In this document: positions 17,241 to 27,144 of the stretch, in pieces | Position numbering within the stretch: the stretch's first letter is position 1 | Layout of the letters: the number at the start of each line of letters is the position of its first letter | From: an uncultured Sphingomonas sp. | GTDB taxonomy: Bacteria; Pseudomonadota; Alphaproteobacteria; Sphingomonadales; Sphingomonadaceae | Direction of reading: 5' to 3' | Assembly (NCBI RefSeq): GCF_913778135.1 | Contig: NZ_CAJYVU010000020.1 | Span: forward strand, 1 to 64,000 | Length of the DNA stretch: 64,000 nt | Program-made: the position numbers and the translations under genes | Notes under the pieces: model-generated | What the model was told of the DNA's origin: nothing | Database searches by the model: none | What the model saw: only the letters and a program-made list of their open reading frames with translations

Positions 17241-18187
17241 GCGATGCGTCTGTCGCTGATCCGCACCGCAAGGACGCGGTCGCGCCCGCCGACATCGCGC
17301 TCGACTTCAACGTGAAACGGATCGAAGTCGTGCAGGTCGACGGCCCGCCCGCGTTGATGGCGCGTGACCTGATGAGCCCGTACGTCTGGCAGGAGCCGGA
17401 CGGCCGCTTCGGCATGATGGTGCGCGCGGTCTGCCGCCCGGGCGAGGTGATGACCGACACGGGCCAGATCTGGAGCGGGTGGAGCGACGACGGCGTCCGC
17501 TTCACAATGCTGCCCGAACCGTCGATCGTGCCCGGTCCCGACGCGCACGACGCGGGCGGGGTCGAGGACCCTACGGTCGTTCGCACCGACGACGGCTATC
17601 TGGTTTACTACTCGGGCGTGCTCGCCGACCACGCGCACGGCGAATTATCCTACGCCAGCGGGCCGTCGCTCGACCGGCTGACCAAGAGCGGCGTCGCGCT
17701 CGCCTCGTCGAAGTCGGAAGGGAACACCAAGGAAGCCACCGTCAACCGGACCAAGGACGGGCGCTGGCGGCTGTTCTACGAATATGCCGCGGACGAGGCA
17801 TCGCGGGTCGGGCTGGCGGTCGGCACCGATGCAGCGGGGCCGTGGGACGAGCAGCCGACCCCGTTCATGCCGCGCGAGAACAGCTGGGATGACTGGCATC
17901 TGTCGACCGGCCCGCTGCTGATCGACGATCCCGATGTGCCGGTGATGTTCTACAACGGCGCTACACGCGACGCGCGCTGGCGGATCGGCTGGATCGCGTT
18001 CGACGCCGACCTGACCCGCATCGTCGCGCGCGGGATCGAGCCGCTCATCACCCCGCCGCCGGTCGACGATCGCACGGCGACCGACATCGCTTTTGCGGCC
18101 TCGGTCGTGGTCGATGGCGATGCGATCTGGCTCTATTACTCGCTCGAGGATCGCCGGCTGTCGCGCGCGCTGATCCGCCGCAGCTGA
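17237..18187 (+). CDS. Five-bladed beta-propeller glycosidase-like protein (GH130/GH43-like)
   Basis: GGVEDPTVVRTDDGYLVYYSG, SKSEGNTKEATVNRTKDGRWRLFYEY, LIDDPDVPVMFYNGATRDARWRIGW; ATGA overlap with the SDR gene. Confidence 0.6.
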   Translation: MSDASVADPHRKDAVAPADIALDFNVKRIEVVQVDGPPALMARDLMSPYVWQEPDGRFGMMVRAVCRPGEVMTDTGQIWSGWSDDGVRFTMLPEPSIVPGPDAHDAGGVEDPTVVRTDDGYLVYYSGVLADHAHGELSYASGPSLDRLTKSGVALASSKSEGNTKEATVNRTKDGRWRLFYEYAADEASRVGLAVGTDAAGPWDEQPTPFMPRENSWDDWHLSTGPLLIDDPDVPVMFYNGATRDARWRIGWIAFDADLTRIVARGIEPLITPPPVDDRTATDIAFAASVVVDGDAIWLYYSLEDRRLSRALIRRS

Positions 18188-18191
18188 TCGC

Positions 18192-18899
18192 TCAGGCGGA
18201 GGATGCCAACTCGCGCTCCGCCGCGCGGCCGAACAGGTCGGCGGTGGCGAGCCAGAACACCGCTTGCGTGCCGATCGAGGCGAGGCGGAACTGCCACAAC
18301 AGGCTGGCGGGGAAGTCCGCCGGCACCTCGTCGATCACCGGCAGCAGCATCTGCCCGATCGCGACGACCCCGACGAACACGCCAGCTGCGATCAGCAGGC
18401 GATCGACGCCGGCGAACTTGTGTGCACGCCGGGCCGTCCACCCCGCCGCGACCGCCGCCAGTACCGACAGCGCCAGCATCGCGAAATAGGCCGCGGTACG
18501 GATGCGCACGGTCTCGTGCAGCCCGACAGCGGGCGGCGTCGGCGGATATTTGATCGCGGGCACCAGTACCACGACGACGAAGGCGGCGAGTGCCAGCAGC
18601 AGCGACAGCGCGCGCGGGCTCAGGCGTGATACGCGGCCGTGAAGCGCGGCGAACAGGATCGCGAACAATCCGCCCAGCGCCGTGCCGTACAGGCCCATCG
18701 CAGTGAACAGCCCCCACGTCTTCTGCGTCGCGCGCGACACGAGCTCGGGCTCCGCCGCCATGCCGGGCATGACATGGCGCGCCTCGAGCGCGATCGCGGC
18801 GTCGATCTGCGGCTCGGCGAATAGTAGCGCAAAGGTGGCGGCGATGAACGCACCGACGAGTCCGGCGAGCAACCCTCGCCAGAGCAACGACCTGGTCAT
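18192..18899 (-). CDS. cbtA: CbtA family cobalt transporter subunit
   Basis: MTRSLLWRGLLAGLVGAFIAATFALLFAEPQIDAAIALE; follows CbtB and a cobalamin riboswitch-like leader. Confidence 0.88.
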   Translation of the reverse strand: MTRSLLWRGLLAGLVGAFIAATFALLFAEPQIDAAIALEARHVMPGMAAEPELVSRATQKTWGLFTAMGLYGTALGGLFAILFAALHGRVSRLSPRALSLLLALAAFVVVVLVPAIKYPPTPPAVGLHETVRIRTAAYFAMLALSVLAAVAAGWTARRAHKFAGVDRLLIAAGVFVGVVAIGQMLLPVIDEVPADFPASLLWQFRLASIGTQAVFWLATADLFGRAAERELASSA

Positions 18900-18915
18900 G
18901 ACGGCGTCCGCCGGA

Positions 18916-19146
18916 TCAGTGGCAGGGGAAGCCGAGCAGGTGACGCCCGTCATGGACGTATTCATGGACGTACATGCCGTCGAACAGCGCGAAGGCGCCC
19001 TGTTCGGTGCTGACGAAGTACAACAGGATCAGTGCGACGACGAATGCGAATACCGCCCAGGGCGCGATGTCGGCGAGCGGGATCGGCCGCACGACGGGAG
19101 CAGCAGCGGCGAAGGGGCCGGGATGGGTGGCGGTGCGGGTCGTCAT
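18916..19146 (-). CDS. cbtB: CbtB family cobalt transporter subunit
   Basis: Single-TM short protein MTTRTATHPG...FALFDGMYVHEYVHDGRHLLGFPCH with C-terminal His cluster. Confidence 0.88.
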   Translation of the reverse strand: MTTRTATHPGPFAAAAPVVRPIPLADIAPWAVFAFVVALILLYFVSTEQGAFALFDGMYVHEYVHDGRHLLGFPCH

Positions 19147-19191
19147 CGTGTCGCTCCTGTCCGGGTGAACGCGCCCGGCGTGGGTGAAGGT

Positions 19192-19278
19192 GCCGGGCGG
19201 GGTCTGGCTTCCGGTCGGGCAAGCCCGCCGATCACAGTGGCGCGACCGCGCCGGTTTCGCACCGGCTTCCCGCCCGGC
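19192..19278 (-). promoter_or_regulatory. Cobalamin riboswitch-like leader (compact form) upstream of cbtB
   Basis: Minus strand GCCGGGCGGGAAGCCGGTGCGAAACCGGCGCGGTCGCGCCACTGTGATCGG...CCGGAAGCCAGACCCCGCCCGGC; outer 10-bp stem 19269-19278/19192-19201. Confidence 0.85.
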
Positions 19279-19336
19279 TCCGGTCCGATCGGTGTGGCGG
19301 CTGGACGCCCGCGCGTCAACCGGCCAGAGCAGCCGC

Positions 19337-19909
19337 GTGACTGCCCGCCTCCCGACCACTCGCCTGACCCTGCTATGTGCCGGGGCGACGCGCGGCGTGC
19401 GCGATGGGCGCTTTCCCGATCCGGCCGAGCCGCTCGACGACGGCGGCCGCGCCAAGGTGCGCGCGTCGGGGTTAGACCGGGCAGGCGTCGATCACTGCTT
19501 CGTCAGCCCGGCTGCCTCTGCGATCGAGACTGCTGCGCTTCTCGGCATTGACGCGGCACAGCAACCGGCCCTCCGCGACGTCGATGCTGGTGACTGGGCG
19601 GGGTGCAGCATGGCCGAGATCGGTGAGGAGGCGTTCGCGCGGTGGCTCGCCGCGCCCGAGCAGGGCGCTCCGGGTGGTGAGCCGATGACGGCGGTGCGCG
19701 AACGAGTCGGTGGATGGCTCGACGAGCTGGAAGAGGGGCGCGTGCTCGCGGTGACGCACGCGGCAGTGATCCGCGCCGCGCTGGCGCATGCGCTGGCGCT
19801 GGCCGACGCGAGCGTGCTGGCGATCGACGTCGCGCCGCTCACCCGCGTGATCCTGTCGCGACACGGCCGCTGGCGCTTGCAGGCGCTCGTCCCGCCGCGC
19901 GAGGGCTAG
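19337..19909 (+). CDS. Histidine phosphatase superfamily-like protein with altered RHG motif
   Basis: GTG start; TLLCAGATRGVRDGRFPD...EPLDDGGRAKV, VTHAAVIRAALAHAL; canonical RHG replaced by CAG. Confidence 0.75.
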   Translation: MTARLPTTRLTLLCAGATRGVRDGRFPDPAEPLDDGGRAKVRASGLDRAGVDHCFVSPAASAIETAALLGIDAAQQPALRDVDAGDWAGCSMAEIGEEAFARWLAAPEQGAPGGEPMTAVRERVGGWLDELEEGRVLAVTHAAVIRAALAHALALADASVLAIDVAPLTRVILSRHGRWRLQALVPPREG

Positions 19910-20541
19910 CGCGTCAGGATGGTCAGCGGCTGGCGCGCTTGCCAGCCGCGGCGCTCCAGTTCCGGCAGATCGGTTTCCTGCTCGGGATAGCCGAGGCACA
20001 GCAATGCGACGAGCGACCAGCCCGCCGGTACGTCGAGCAACGCGGTGACGTAGGCAGGATCGAGGATCGACACCCAACCGACCGCCACGCCGCGCACGCG
20101 TGCGACGAGCCACAGATGATCGATCGCGAGCACGGTGGAATAACGCAACGTTTCCGGCATCGTCGCACGCCCAAGGCCGTGTCCGGCGGGGGGATCGTCG
20201 TCGGTGAACACCGCGACGATCTCGGGTGCCTCGCGCAGGCCATGCAGCTTCAATCGTGCGTAGGATGCCGCGCGATCTTGATCGGAGATCGCGGCCGCTG
20301 CGGCGGTGCTCTGTTGGTCGACGTGTGCCGCCAGTTGCTCGCGCAGATCGTCCGAGCGGCATCGCACGAACCGCCACGGCTGGCTGTTGCCGACCGACGG
20401 GGCGAGGCGTGCGGCGTCGAGGATCGTGTCGAGCTCGCCTGCGGGCAGCGCATCGCGCCGGAAATGGCGCACGTCGCGGCGCCAGCGCAGCAGCGCGTCG
20501 AACTGCTCGCGGAATGTGGCGTCGAACACCGGAGCCGTCAC
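19906..20541 (-). CDS. bluB: 5,6-dimethylbenzimidazole synthase (BluB)
   Basis: LLRWRRDVRHFRRDALP, LDAARLAPSVGNSQPWRFVRC, VGWVSILDPAYVTALLDVPAGWSLVALLCLGYP. Confidence 0.93.
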   Translation of the reverse strand: MTAPVFDATFREQFDALLRWRRDVRHFRRDALPAGELDTILDAARLAPSVGNSQPWRFVRCRSDDLREQLAAHVDQQSTAAAAAISDQDRAASYARLKLHGLREAPEIVAVFTDDDPPAGHGLGRATMPETLRYSTVLAIDHLWLVARVRGVAVGWVSILDPAYVTALLDVPAGWSLVALLCLGYPEQETDLPELERRGWQARQPLTILTR

Positions 20542-21293
20542 GATCGTGCGCGACGCAGCAGATAGATGTCCATGATCCAGCCGTGTTCTTCGCGAAGCGC
20601 CGCGCGGCGCATGCGAACCTCGGCGGCAATCTCGCCGAGCGGACCTGCGGCGAGCGCCTGCTGCGGCATGCCGAGATACGCGCCCCACCACATCGTCACG
20701 CCCGCCGGGTCGACCGTCTCGAACGCACATTGCCCGTCGAGCATCACCGCCAGCGTGTCTGTGTCCGCCGGCCATCCGCCATCCGCCAAGCGTCGCCCGG
20801 TGGTGATCGTCACCGAACTGCCAAGCGTGTTGAGCGGGATCGCATGCGCCGCGGTCAGCGCCTGCAGGCTGGTGATGCCGGGCGTGACCGTCACGCTCAG
20901 CGCCATCCCGCGCGCGCGCAGCCGGTCGGTGATGCGCAGGGTCGAGTCGTAGAGCGACGGATCGCCCCAGACGAGCAGCGCGAGCCGCCCGCCTGACGGC
21001 AGGTGCGTGGCGATCGCCTGCGCCCAGGCATCCGCGATCGCGTCGTGCCACGTCTCGACTGCCTTCAGATACGACGCATCGGCGTCGCGCGTGGGCAGAT
21101 CGAAGATCGCGACGCGCGTCCGTTCACCCAGCACCGCGTCGCACAGCGTCAGCCGCACGTCGAGCAGGTCGGCAGTGTCGGCGCGCTTGCGTGGCAGCAG
21201 GATCACGTCGGCCGCGCGCATCGCCGCCTCGCCCGCGCGGGTCAGGTGATCGGGGCTGCCGCTGCCGATGCCGATCAGGTGCAGGTCGATCAT
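20538..21293 (-). CDS. cobF: Precorrin-6A synthase (deacetylating)
   Basis: MIDLHLIGIGSGSPDHLTRAGEAAMRAADVILLPRK; VTVTPGITSLQALTAAHAIPLN. Confidence 0.92.
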   Translation of the reverse strand: MIDLHLIGIGSGSPDHLTRAGEAAMRAADVILLPRKRADTADLLDVRLTLCDAVLGERTRVAIFDLPTRDADASYLKAVETWHDAIADAWAQAIATHLPSGGRLALLVWGDPSLYDSTLRITDRLRARGMALSVTVTPGITSLQALTAAHAIPLNTLGSSVTITTGRRLADGGWPADTDTLAVMLDGQCAFETVDPAGVTMWWGAYLGMPQQALAAGPLGEIAAEVRMRRAALREEHGWIMDIYLLRRARS

Positions 21294-22009
21294 GCCTCCG
21301 CCGCCAGCGGACCGTATAGGATCAGCGCGGTCGCGTCCGACACGCCCGCGCGCAGTTGCTCGGCCAGTGCCGCGATCGTGGTGCGCGTCAGCCGCTGCTC
21401 GGGATGGCCGATCGCCTCGGCGAGCAGCGCCGGCGTGGTGCCGGAAAGCCCATGCGCGGCGAGATCGTCGGCGAGCGCGGGAAAGGTACGCTTGGGCATG
21501 AACACGACGGTGGTCGCGTTCGGGTCGGCGAGCGCCGCCATGTTGCGCTGCTCGGGCAGGCCGCCGGTCGCGTCGTGGCCGGTGACGAACTGAACGCGGC
21601 GCGCCTCGGCCCGGCGTGTCAGGGGGATGGCGGCGGCGGCAGCAGCGGCTTGCGCGGCGCTGATGCCGGGCACGATCTCGAACGCGACGCCGGCGGTGCG
21701 CAGCGCGGTGATCTCTTCTTCCAGCCGGCCGAAGATGCCGGGATCGCCCGCCTTCAACCGCACCACGCGCGCGCCGCTCAGCGCATGTTCGACCAGCAGC
21801 GCGGAGACGTGCGACTGGCTGGGCGAGGGGCGCCCGGCGCGCTTGCCGACCGCGACCAGATCAGCGCCCGCCCGCACGTGACGCAGCACCGGACCGGCGG
21901 ACAGATCGTCGAACAGCACCACGTCGGCGCGCGCCAGCCGGTCGACCGCCTTGAGCGTCAACAGTTCGGGATCACCCGGCCCTGCGCCAACGAAGCTGAC
22001 CCGTGTCAC
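21290..22009 (-). CDS. cobA: Uroporphyrinogen-III C-methyltransferase
   Basis: VSFVGAGPGDPELLTLKAVDRLARADVVLFDDL, VRLKAGDPGIFGRLEEE, VVPGISAAQAAAA. Confidence 0.94.
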   Translation of the reverse strand: MTRVSFVGAGPGDPELLTLKAVDRLARADVVLFDDLSAGPVLRHVRAGADLVAVGKRAGRPSPSQSHVSALLVEHALSGARVVRLKAGDPGIFGRLEEEITALRTAGVAFEIVPGISAAQAAAAAAAIPLTRRAEARRVQFVTGHDATGGLPEQRNMAALADPNATTVVFMPKRTFPALADDLAAHGLSGTTPALLAEAIGHPEQRLTRTTIAALAEQLRAGVSDATALILYGPLAAEA

Positions 22010-23316
22010 GCAGCACTTTCCGCGATCAGGTGAAAGAAGGTGCCCGACACGCGCCCGCGGTATGATCCGGTGTCGGCGACCGCGTTGCTGTCGGCGTCGC
22101 TAACCCGCGCCAGCGCGGCATCGGGCTGCTCGAGAATGGTCGAATAATGGAATTCGTGCCCGGCGAGCGCACTACCCGTCGCGATCGCACCGATCGGCGC
22201 CTCCAGCACGGCGCGTCGGTAACCCAGGTGCATCCGCCGCTGTGCATAGCTGGTGACGAGGCCGAGCAGCCCCGCCATGCGGTGACTGATTCCGTCCGCA
22301 TCAATCAACGCCTCGCCTAAGGCCATATAGCCGCCGCACTCGCCGTGGACGGGGCGCGTCGCGGCGTGCGCGTGCAATCCGGCGCGGAAGCGATCGGCGG
22401 CGGCGAGGCGTCCGGCGTGCAGTTCGGGATAGCCGCCCGGCAGCCAGATGAGGTCGGCGGACGGATCGGGCGCTTCGTCGGCGAGCGGGGAGAAGGGGAT
22501 GATCTCCGCCCCCGCCGCGTGCCATGCGTCGAGAATGTGCGGGTAGGTGAACGAGAAGGCGGCATCGCGCGCGAGCGCGATCCGCTGCGCCGGTGGCGTG
22601 ACCGGCTGCGCCTGTGCCGGGGCGAGCGGACCGGCGCTGGCCGCGGCGCGCAACGCGTCGAGGTCGACGTGCTCGGCGAGGAACGCGGCATAGGCGGCGA
22701 CCGCGGCGTCGAGGTCGGGGTGCTCGACCGCCTGCACCAGCCCCAGGTGCCGCTCGGGCAGCCTCAGGTCGCCGCGCCGGGGCAGGCTGCCGAATACGGG
22801 CAGGCCGACCGCCGCCATGCCTGCGCGTGCCAGCCGGTCGTGGCGCGGGCTGGCGACGCGGTTGAGGATCACGCCGGCGACGCGGACGTCCGGATCGTAG
22901 CGCGCGAAGCCGAGCGCGGTCGCCGCGGCGGACTGCGCCTGTCCCGACACATCGATGACGAGCACCACCGGCCAACCGCGACGGGCAGCGATGTCGGCGC
23001 TGGCACCGTTGCCGGTCGCCCCCGCTTTCGCCACGCCGTCGAACAAGCCCATCGACCCTTCCGCCAGGATCAGGTCGGCGTCGTGGCCGTGCGCAGAAAG
23101 CGAGTCGAGCAGCGCCGGCGGCATCGACCAGCTGTCGAGATTGAACGACGCGCGCCCGCTCGCCGCGCGGTGAAAGGCGGGGTCGATATAATCGGGGCCG
23201 CACTTGAACGGCTGCACTGCGACACCGCGATCTGCGAGAGCGCGAAGCAGGCCGAGCATGACGGTGGTCTTGCCGGTGCCCGACGCGGGCGCGGCGATCA
23301 TCAGCCCGGCGGTCAT
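22006..23316 (-). CDS. cobB: Cobyrinic acid a,c-diamide synthase
   Basis: [64 protein letters not shown]. Confidence 0.94.
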   Translation of the reverse strand: MTAGLMIAAPASGTGKTTVMLGLLRALADRGVAVQPFKCGPDYIDPAFHRAASGRASFNLDSWSMPPALLDSLSAHGHDADLILAEGSMGLFDGVAKAGATGNGASADIAARRGWPVVLVIDVSGQAQSAAATALGFARYDPDVRVAGVILNRVASPRHDRLARAGMAAVGLPVFGSLPRRGDLRLPERHLGLVQAVEHPDLDAAVAAYAAFLAEHVDLDALRAAASAGPLAPAQAQPVTPPAQRIALARDAAFSFTYPHILDAWHAAGAEIIPFSPLADEAPDPSADLIWLPGGYPELHAGRLAAADRFRAGLHAHAATRPVHGECGGYMALGEALIDADGISHRMAGLLGLVTSYAQRRMHLGYRRAVLEAPIGAIATGSALAGHEFHYSTILEQPDAALARVSDADSNAVADTGSYRGRVSGTFFHLIAESAA

Positions 23317-24098
23317 TCGCTCTCTCCGGCGAAGCGCGAAGTCGCGGATTGCGGACGGAAGCGGCGATCGTAGCCGGGCGCGTAGAGACTGCTCTCGGCG
23401 AAGTCTTCGCTGGCGAGCACGCGTCCGACGAGGATCAGCGCGGTGCGCTCTGGCCCGCCCGCGGCGGCCGCCTCGATCGTTGCAAGCGTACCGCGCACGA
23501 TGCGCTGGTCGGGCCAGCTCGCGCGCCACACGATCGCGACCGGGCAATCGGCGCCGTGGCTCGGTGTCAGCGCGGCGACGATCTCGGGCAAGCGGTGGAT
23601 CGACAAATGAATTGCGAGCGTCGCGCCGGTGGCGGCGAACGCCTCCAGCGTCTCGGCCGCGGGCATCGCGCTGGCGCGGCCCGGCGTGCGCGTCAGGACG
23701 AGCGACTGCGCGATGCCCGGCAGCGTCAGCTCGGCCTCCAGCGCGGCGGCGGCAGCAGCGAAGGCGGGCACGCCCGGCGTCACCTCGAACGGAATGCCGA
23801 GCGCGCGCAGCCGACGCAGCTGCTCGCCCATCGCCGACCAGATCGACAGGTCGCCCGAATGCAACCGCGCGACATCGTGGCCAGCCGCGTGTGCCTGCAC
23901 GATCTCGTCGATGATCTCGTCGAGCGACAGCGGTGCGGTGTTGATGATCCGCGCGCCGGGCGGGCAATGGTCGAGCAGCGCGGCGGGGACGAGCGATCCG
24001 GCGTAGAGGCACACCGGCGCGGCGGCGATCAGGTCGCGCGCGCGCAGCGTGATCAGGTCGGCGGCACCGGGGCCTGCGCCGATGAAGTGGACGGTCAT
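23313..24098 (-). CDS. cobM: Precorrin-4 C11-methyltransferase
   Basis: [54 protein letters not shown]. Confidence 0.95.
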   Translation of the reverse strand: MTVHFIGAGPGAADLITLRARDLIAAAPVCLYAGSLVPAALLDHCPPGARIINTAPLSLDEIIDEIVQAHAAGHDVARLHSGDLSIWSAMGEQLRRLRALGIPFEVTPGVPAFAAAAAALEAELTLPGIAQSLVLTRTPGRASAMPAAETLEAFAATGATLAIHLSIHRLPEIVAALTPSHGADCPVAIVWRASWPDQRIVRGTLATIEAAAAGGPERTALILVGRVLASEDFAESSLYAPGYDRRFRPQSATSRFAGESE

Positions 24099-24460
24099 GC
24101 GTGGCTTCCTGAAACGGCGATCGCGCAGGTGACGCTGCGATCGGGCGAGATGCGCCGCGTTACGGTGACGCGCGCGCCTGCGCCGGCGGCGACCAGCGCG
24201 GTTGCCTCCGCGACGCTGCCGGTGCCGCGCGCGGCGAGGCTGGTGGGGGATTGTGTCGGCGTGGCGATGCCGCTCAGCTTGTCGGGTGAGATCACCATGA
24301 GTGGCACGCCGTATTCGTGCGCGAAGGCATCGAGCAACGCTGCCCGGTCTACCGGCACGGCTAAGCGATCGACGTAGGATACGCCGGTCGCCGCCAGCGC
24401 CGCGGCAAAGGCGTCGGTCGTCGCACCCGCACGACAGCCGAATCCCGCGACGATCACCAC
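24095..24460 (-). CDS. cobE: Cobalamin biosynthesis protein CobE (CbiG C-terminal domain-like)
   Basis: [22 protein letters not shown]..., [19 protein letters not shown]; start codon uncertain (GTG 24460 or 24472). Confidence 0.82.
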   Translation of the reverse strand: MVIVAGFGCRAGATTDAFAAALAATGVSYVDRLAVPVDRAALLDAFAHEYGVPLMVISPDKLSGIATPTQSPTSLAARGTGSVAEATALVAAGAGARVTVTRRISPDRSVTCAIAVSGSHA

Positions 24461-25656
24461 GTCACACTCCACTGCACCAGCGGATAGGCACTGCGCCACC
24501 CACGTCGCGAACCGATCGGCGCGGCCTCGGCAAGGTCGATGCGCAGGAGCGAGCCGCCGCGTCGCGCGTGCCATTGGCCGAGCAAAGCCTCTGACTCCAG
24601 CGTGACCGCATTGGCGACGACGCGCGTGCCCGCGGGCAGATGCGTGGCGAACCAGTCGAGCAGCGCGCTCGACAACCCGCCACCGACGAAGACCGCTGCC
24701 GGTGCGGGCTGGTCGGCGAGGATTGTGGGTGCGGCGCCCTCGACGACCGCGAGCCGATCGACGCCGAGTGCGGCGGCGTTGGCGCGCGCGCGCGCGGCGC
24801 GGGTCGGATCGCGCTCGAACGCGAACGCGCGGGTCGATGGGTGCGCGAGTAGCCACTCGATCGCGATCGAGCCCGAGCCCGCGCCAATGTCCCACAACAA
24901 CTCGCCCGCGCGCGGGGCGAGCGCGGACAGCGTCAACGCGCGCGCCGGTCGCTTGGTGATCTGCCCGTCATGGTCGAACCACGTGTCGGGGCGTCCGGTG
25001 GCGAGCGGCAGCGTCTCGCCGCTGCCTGCAACCTCGATTGCGACCGCGACAGGGTGTGCGATATCGTTGAACGGCGCGGCGTGGGCAGTGGTCGCGCGCA
25101 CGCGTTCGCGCGGACCACCTAGCGCCTCCAGCACCGTCACCGACGACGCGCCGAAGCCCTGCTCAGCGACATAGTCGATCAACGCGCGCGCGCCCGCGCC
25201 GTCACGCACCAGTGCGATGATGCGTACGCCGGGCGCGAGGTGCGGGCGCAGGCGCGTGACCGGCGCGGCATGGAGGCCAAGGCAGGCCATCTCCTCGACC
25301 CGCCAGCCGAGCCGTGCCGCCGCGAGCGCGAAGGTGGAAGGTGCAGGGTGAGCGATCCACTCGGCAGGCGACAGGTGGCGCGACAGCGTCGCGCCCGCGC
25401 CGAACCAGAACGGATCGCCCGAAGCGAGCATCACCACGCGGCGCCCCCGCTCGACGAGCAGGTCGGCGATGCCGGCGTCGAACGGCACCGGCCAGGTGCG
25501 CAGTTCCGCGGTAAGATCGGGCAGCAGCGACAGGTGACGCGCTGCACCGAACACCAGTTCGGCTCGATCTAGCGCGGCGCGGCTTGCCGCCGACAGCCCG
25601 TCCGGTCCATCCTCGCCGATCCCGACAATCGTCAGCCAAGGCCCGCGCTCATCCAT
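24454..25656 (-). CDS. cobL: Precorrin-6Y C5,15-methyltransferase (decarboxylating)
   Basis: [61 protein letters not shown]. Confidence 0.94.
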   Translation of the reverse strand: MDERGPWLTIVGIGEDGPDGLSAASRAALDRAELVFGAARHLSLLPDLTAELRTWPVPFDAGIADLLVERGRRVVMLASGDPFWFGAGATLSRHLSPAEWIAHPAPSTFALAAARLGWRVEEMACLGLHAAPVTRLRPHLAPGVRIIALVRDGAGARALIDYVAEQGFGASSVTVLEALGGPRERVRATTAHAAPFNDIAHPVAVAIEVAGSGETLPLATGRPDTWFDHDGQITKRPARALTLSALAPRAGELLWDIGAGSGSIAIEWLLAHPSTRAFAFERDPTRAARARANAAALGVDRLAVVEGAAPTILADQPAPAAVFVGGGLSSALLDWFATHLPAGTRVVANAVTLESEALLGQWHARRGGSLLRIDLAEAAPIGSRRGWRSAYPLVQWSVTW

Positions 25657-26416
25657 GACCAAGCTCCTGATCCTGGGCGGCACGACCGAGGCGAGCGCAC
25701 TCGCCGGCGCGTGTGCGGTGCGCGGGGTGGAGGCGGTGCTGAGCTATGCCGGGCGCACCGCGGCGCCGGCGAAGCAGGCGGTGCCGGTCCGCGTCGGCGG
25801 GTTCGGCGGGGTGGCGGGTCTCGCCGCATACTTGCGGGGCGAGCGCATCACGCAGCTGGTCGACGCGACGCATCCTTTCGCCGCACAGATGAGCGCGCAC
25901 GCGGTCGCTGCCGCCGAGCGCGCGAGTGTGCCGCTGATCGCGCTGACGCGTCCCGCGTGGACGCCGGTTGCGGGCGATCGCTGGATGCACGTTCCGGATG
26001 TAGTCGCGGCGGTGGCGGCGCTCGCCGGTCCGGCGCGCCGCGTCATGCTCGCGCTCGGGCGAATGCACGTCGCGGCCTTCGCCGCGCAGCCGCAACATCA
26101 TTACCTGCTGCGCTTCGTCGACCGACCGGATACGGTTCCGCCGCTGCCCGACCACGATCTTGTGATCGACCGCGGACCGTTCGACGTCGACAGCGACCGA
26201 CGGCTGATGGCCGATCACCGCATCGACCTGGTCGTCGCGAAGAACGCCGGCGGCAGCGGCGCATCGGCGAAGATCGCGGCGGCACGCGCGCTCGGTCTGG
26301 CCGTGCTGATGATCGACCGGCCCGCGCTGCCGCCGCGCGCAGAGGTGCACGACGTGGCGGCGGTATTCGACTGGATCGCTCACGACGTCCCCTCAGGCAT
26401 CCAGCGCGGCGTGTAG
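25655..26416 (+). CDS. cobK: Precorrin-6A reductase
   Basis: [54 protein letters not shown]. Confidence 0.93.
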   Translation: MTKLLILGGTTEASALAGACAVRGVEAVLSYAGRTAAPAKQAVPVRVGGFGGVAGLAAYLRGERITQLVDATHPFAAQMSAHAVAAAERASVPLIALTRPAWTPVAGDRWMHVPDVVAAVAALAGPARRVMLALGRMHVAAFAAQPQHHYLLRFVDRPDTVPPLPDHDLVIDRGPFDVDSDRRLMADHRIDLVVAKNAGGSGASAKIAAARALGLAVLMIDRPALPPRAEVHDVAAVFDWIAHDVPSGIQRGV

Positions 26417-27144
26417 AGGATCGGCGCGCCCGCCCGCTCGATCACGCGGGTGCGGCTCGATCCGACGATCACCATCGTGCGCATGTCCGCCATCTCGCCG
26501 CGCGCGTCGGGCAGCGGCACGATGCGCAGGGTCTCGTCAGCCGTCGTAACCGCGCGCGCGAACAGTACTGGTCGCTCGTCGCCGCACGCCGCACGCAGTA
26601 CCGCGAAGGCGCGGTCGAGCCCATCCGGCCGCGCGCGTGATCGCGGATTGTAGAAAGCAATCGCGAAATCCGCCTCGGCCGCCAGCGCGACGCGACGCTC
26701 GACCACGCTCCAGGGTTTGAGATTGTCCGACAGGTTGATCGCGCAGAAATCGTGTCCCAGCGGCGCGCCGGCACGTGCCGCCGCTGCCAGCATCGCGGTG
26801 ATGCCGGGCAGCACGCGGATGTCGAGGTCGCGCCACGCCGCCTCGCCCGTCTCCAGCGCCTCGAACACCGCCGCCGCCATCGCGAACACGCCGGGATCGC
26901 CCGACGACACGACGACGACGCGGCGCCCGCGTGCCGCCAGCTCGAGCGCCAGCGTCGCGCGGTCGAGCTCGACGCGGTTGTCCGACGCGTGCAGCACCAG
27001 ACCATCGCGCGGCGCCACGCGTGCGACATAGGGGATGTAGCCGATCACGTCGGTCGCCTGCGCCAGCGCGTCGCTGACCTCGGGCGTGACCAGCGCCTCA
27101 TCACCCGGCCCCAGTCCCGCGATCGCGAGCCAGCCCGCGCTCAC
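26380..27144 (-). CDS. cobJ: Precorrin-3B C17-methyltransferase
   Basis: WLAIAGLGPGDEALVTPEVSDAL, DVIGYIPYV, VSSGDPGVFAMAAAV, HDFCAINLSDNLKPW. Confidence 0.94.
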   Translation of the reverse strand: MSAGWLAIAGLGPGDEALVTPEVSDALAQATDVIGYIPYVARVAPRDGLVLHASDNRVELDRATLALELAARGRRVVVVSSGDPGVFAMAAAVFEALETGEAAWRDLDIRVLPGITAMLAAAARAGAPLGHDFCAINLSDNLKPWSVVERRVALAAEADFAIAFYNPRSRARPDGLDRAFAVLRAACGDERPVLFARAVTTADETLRIVPLPDARGEMADMRTMVIVGSSRTRVIERAGAPILYTPRWMPEGTS

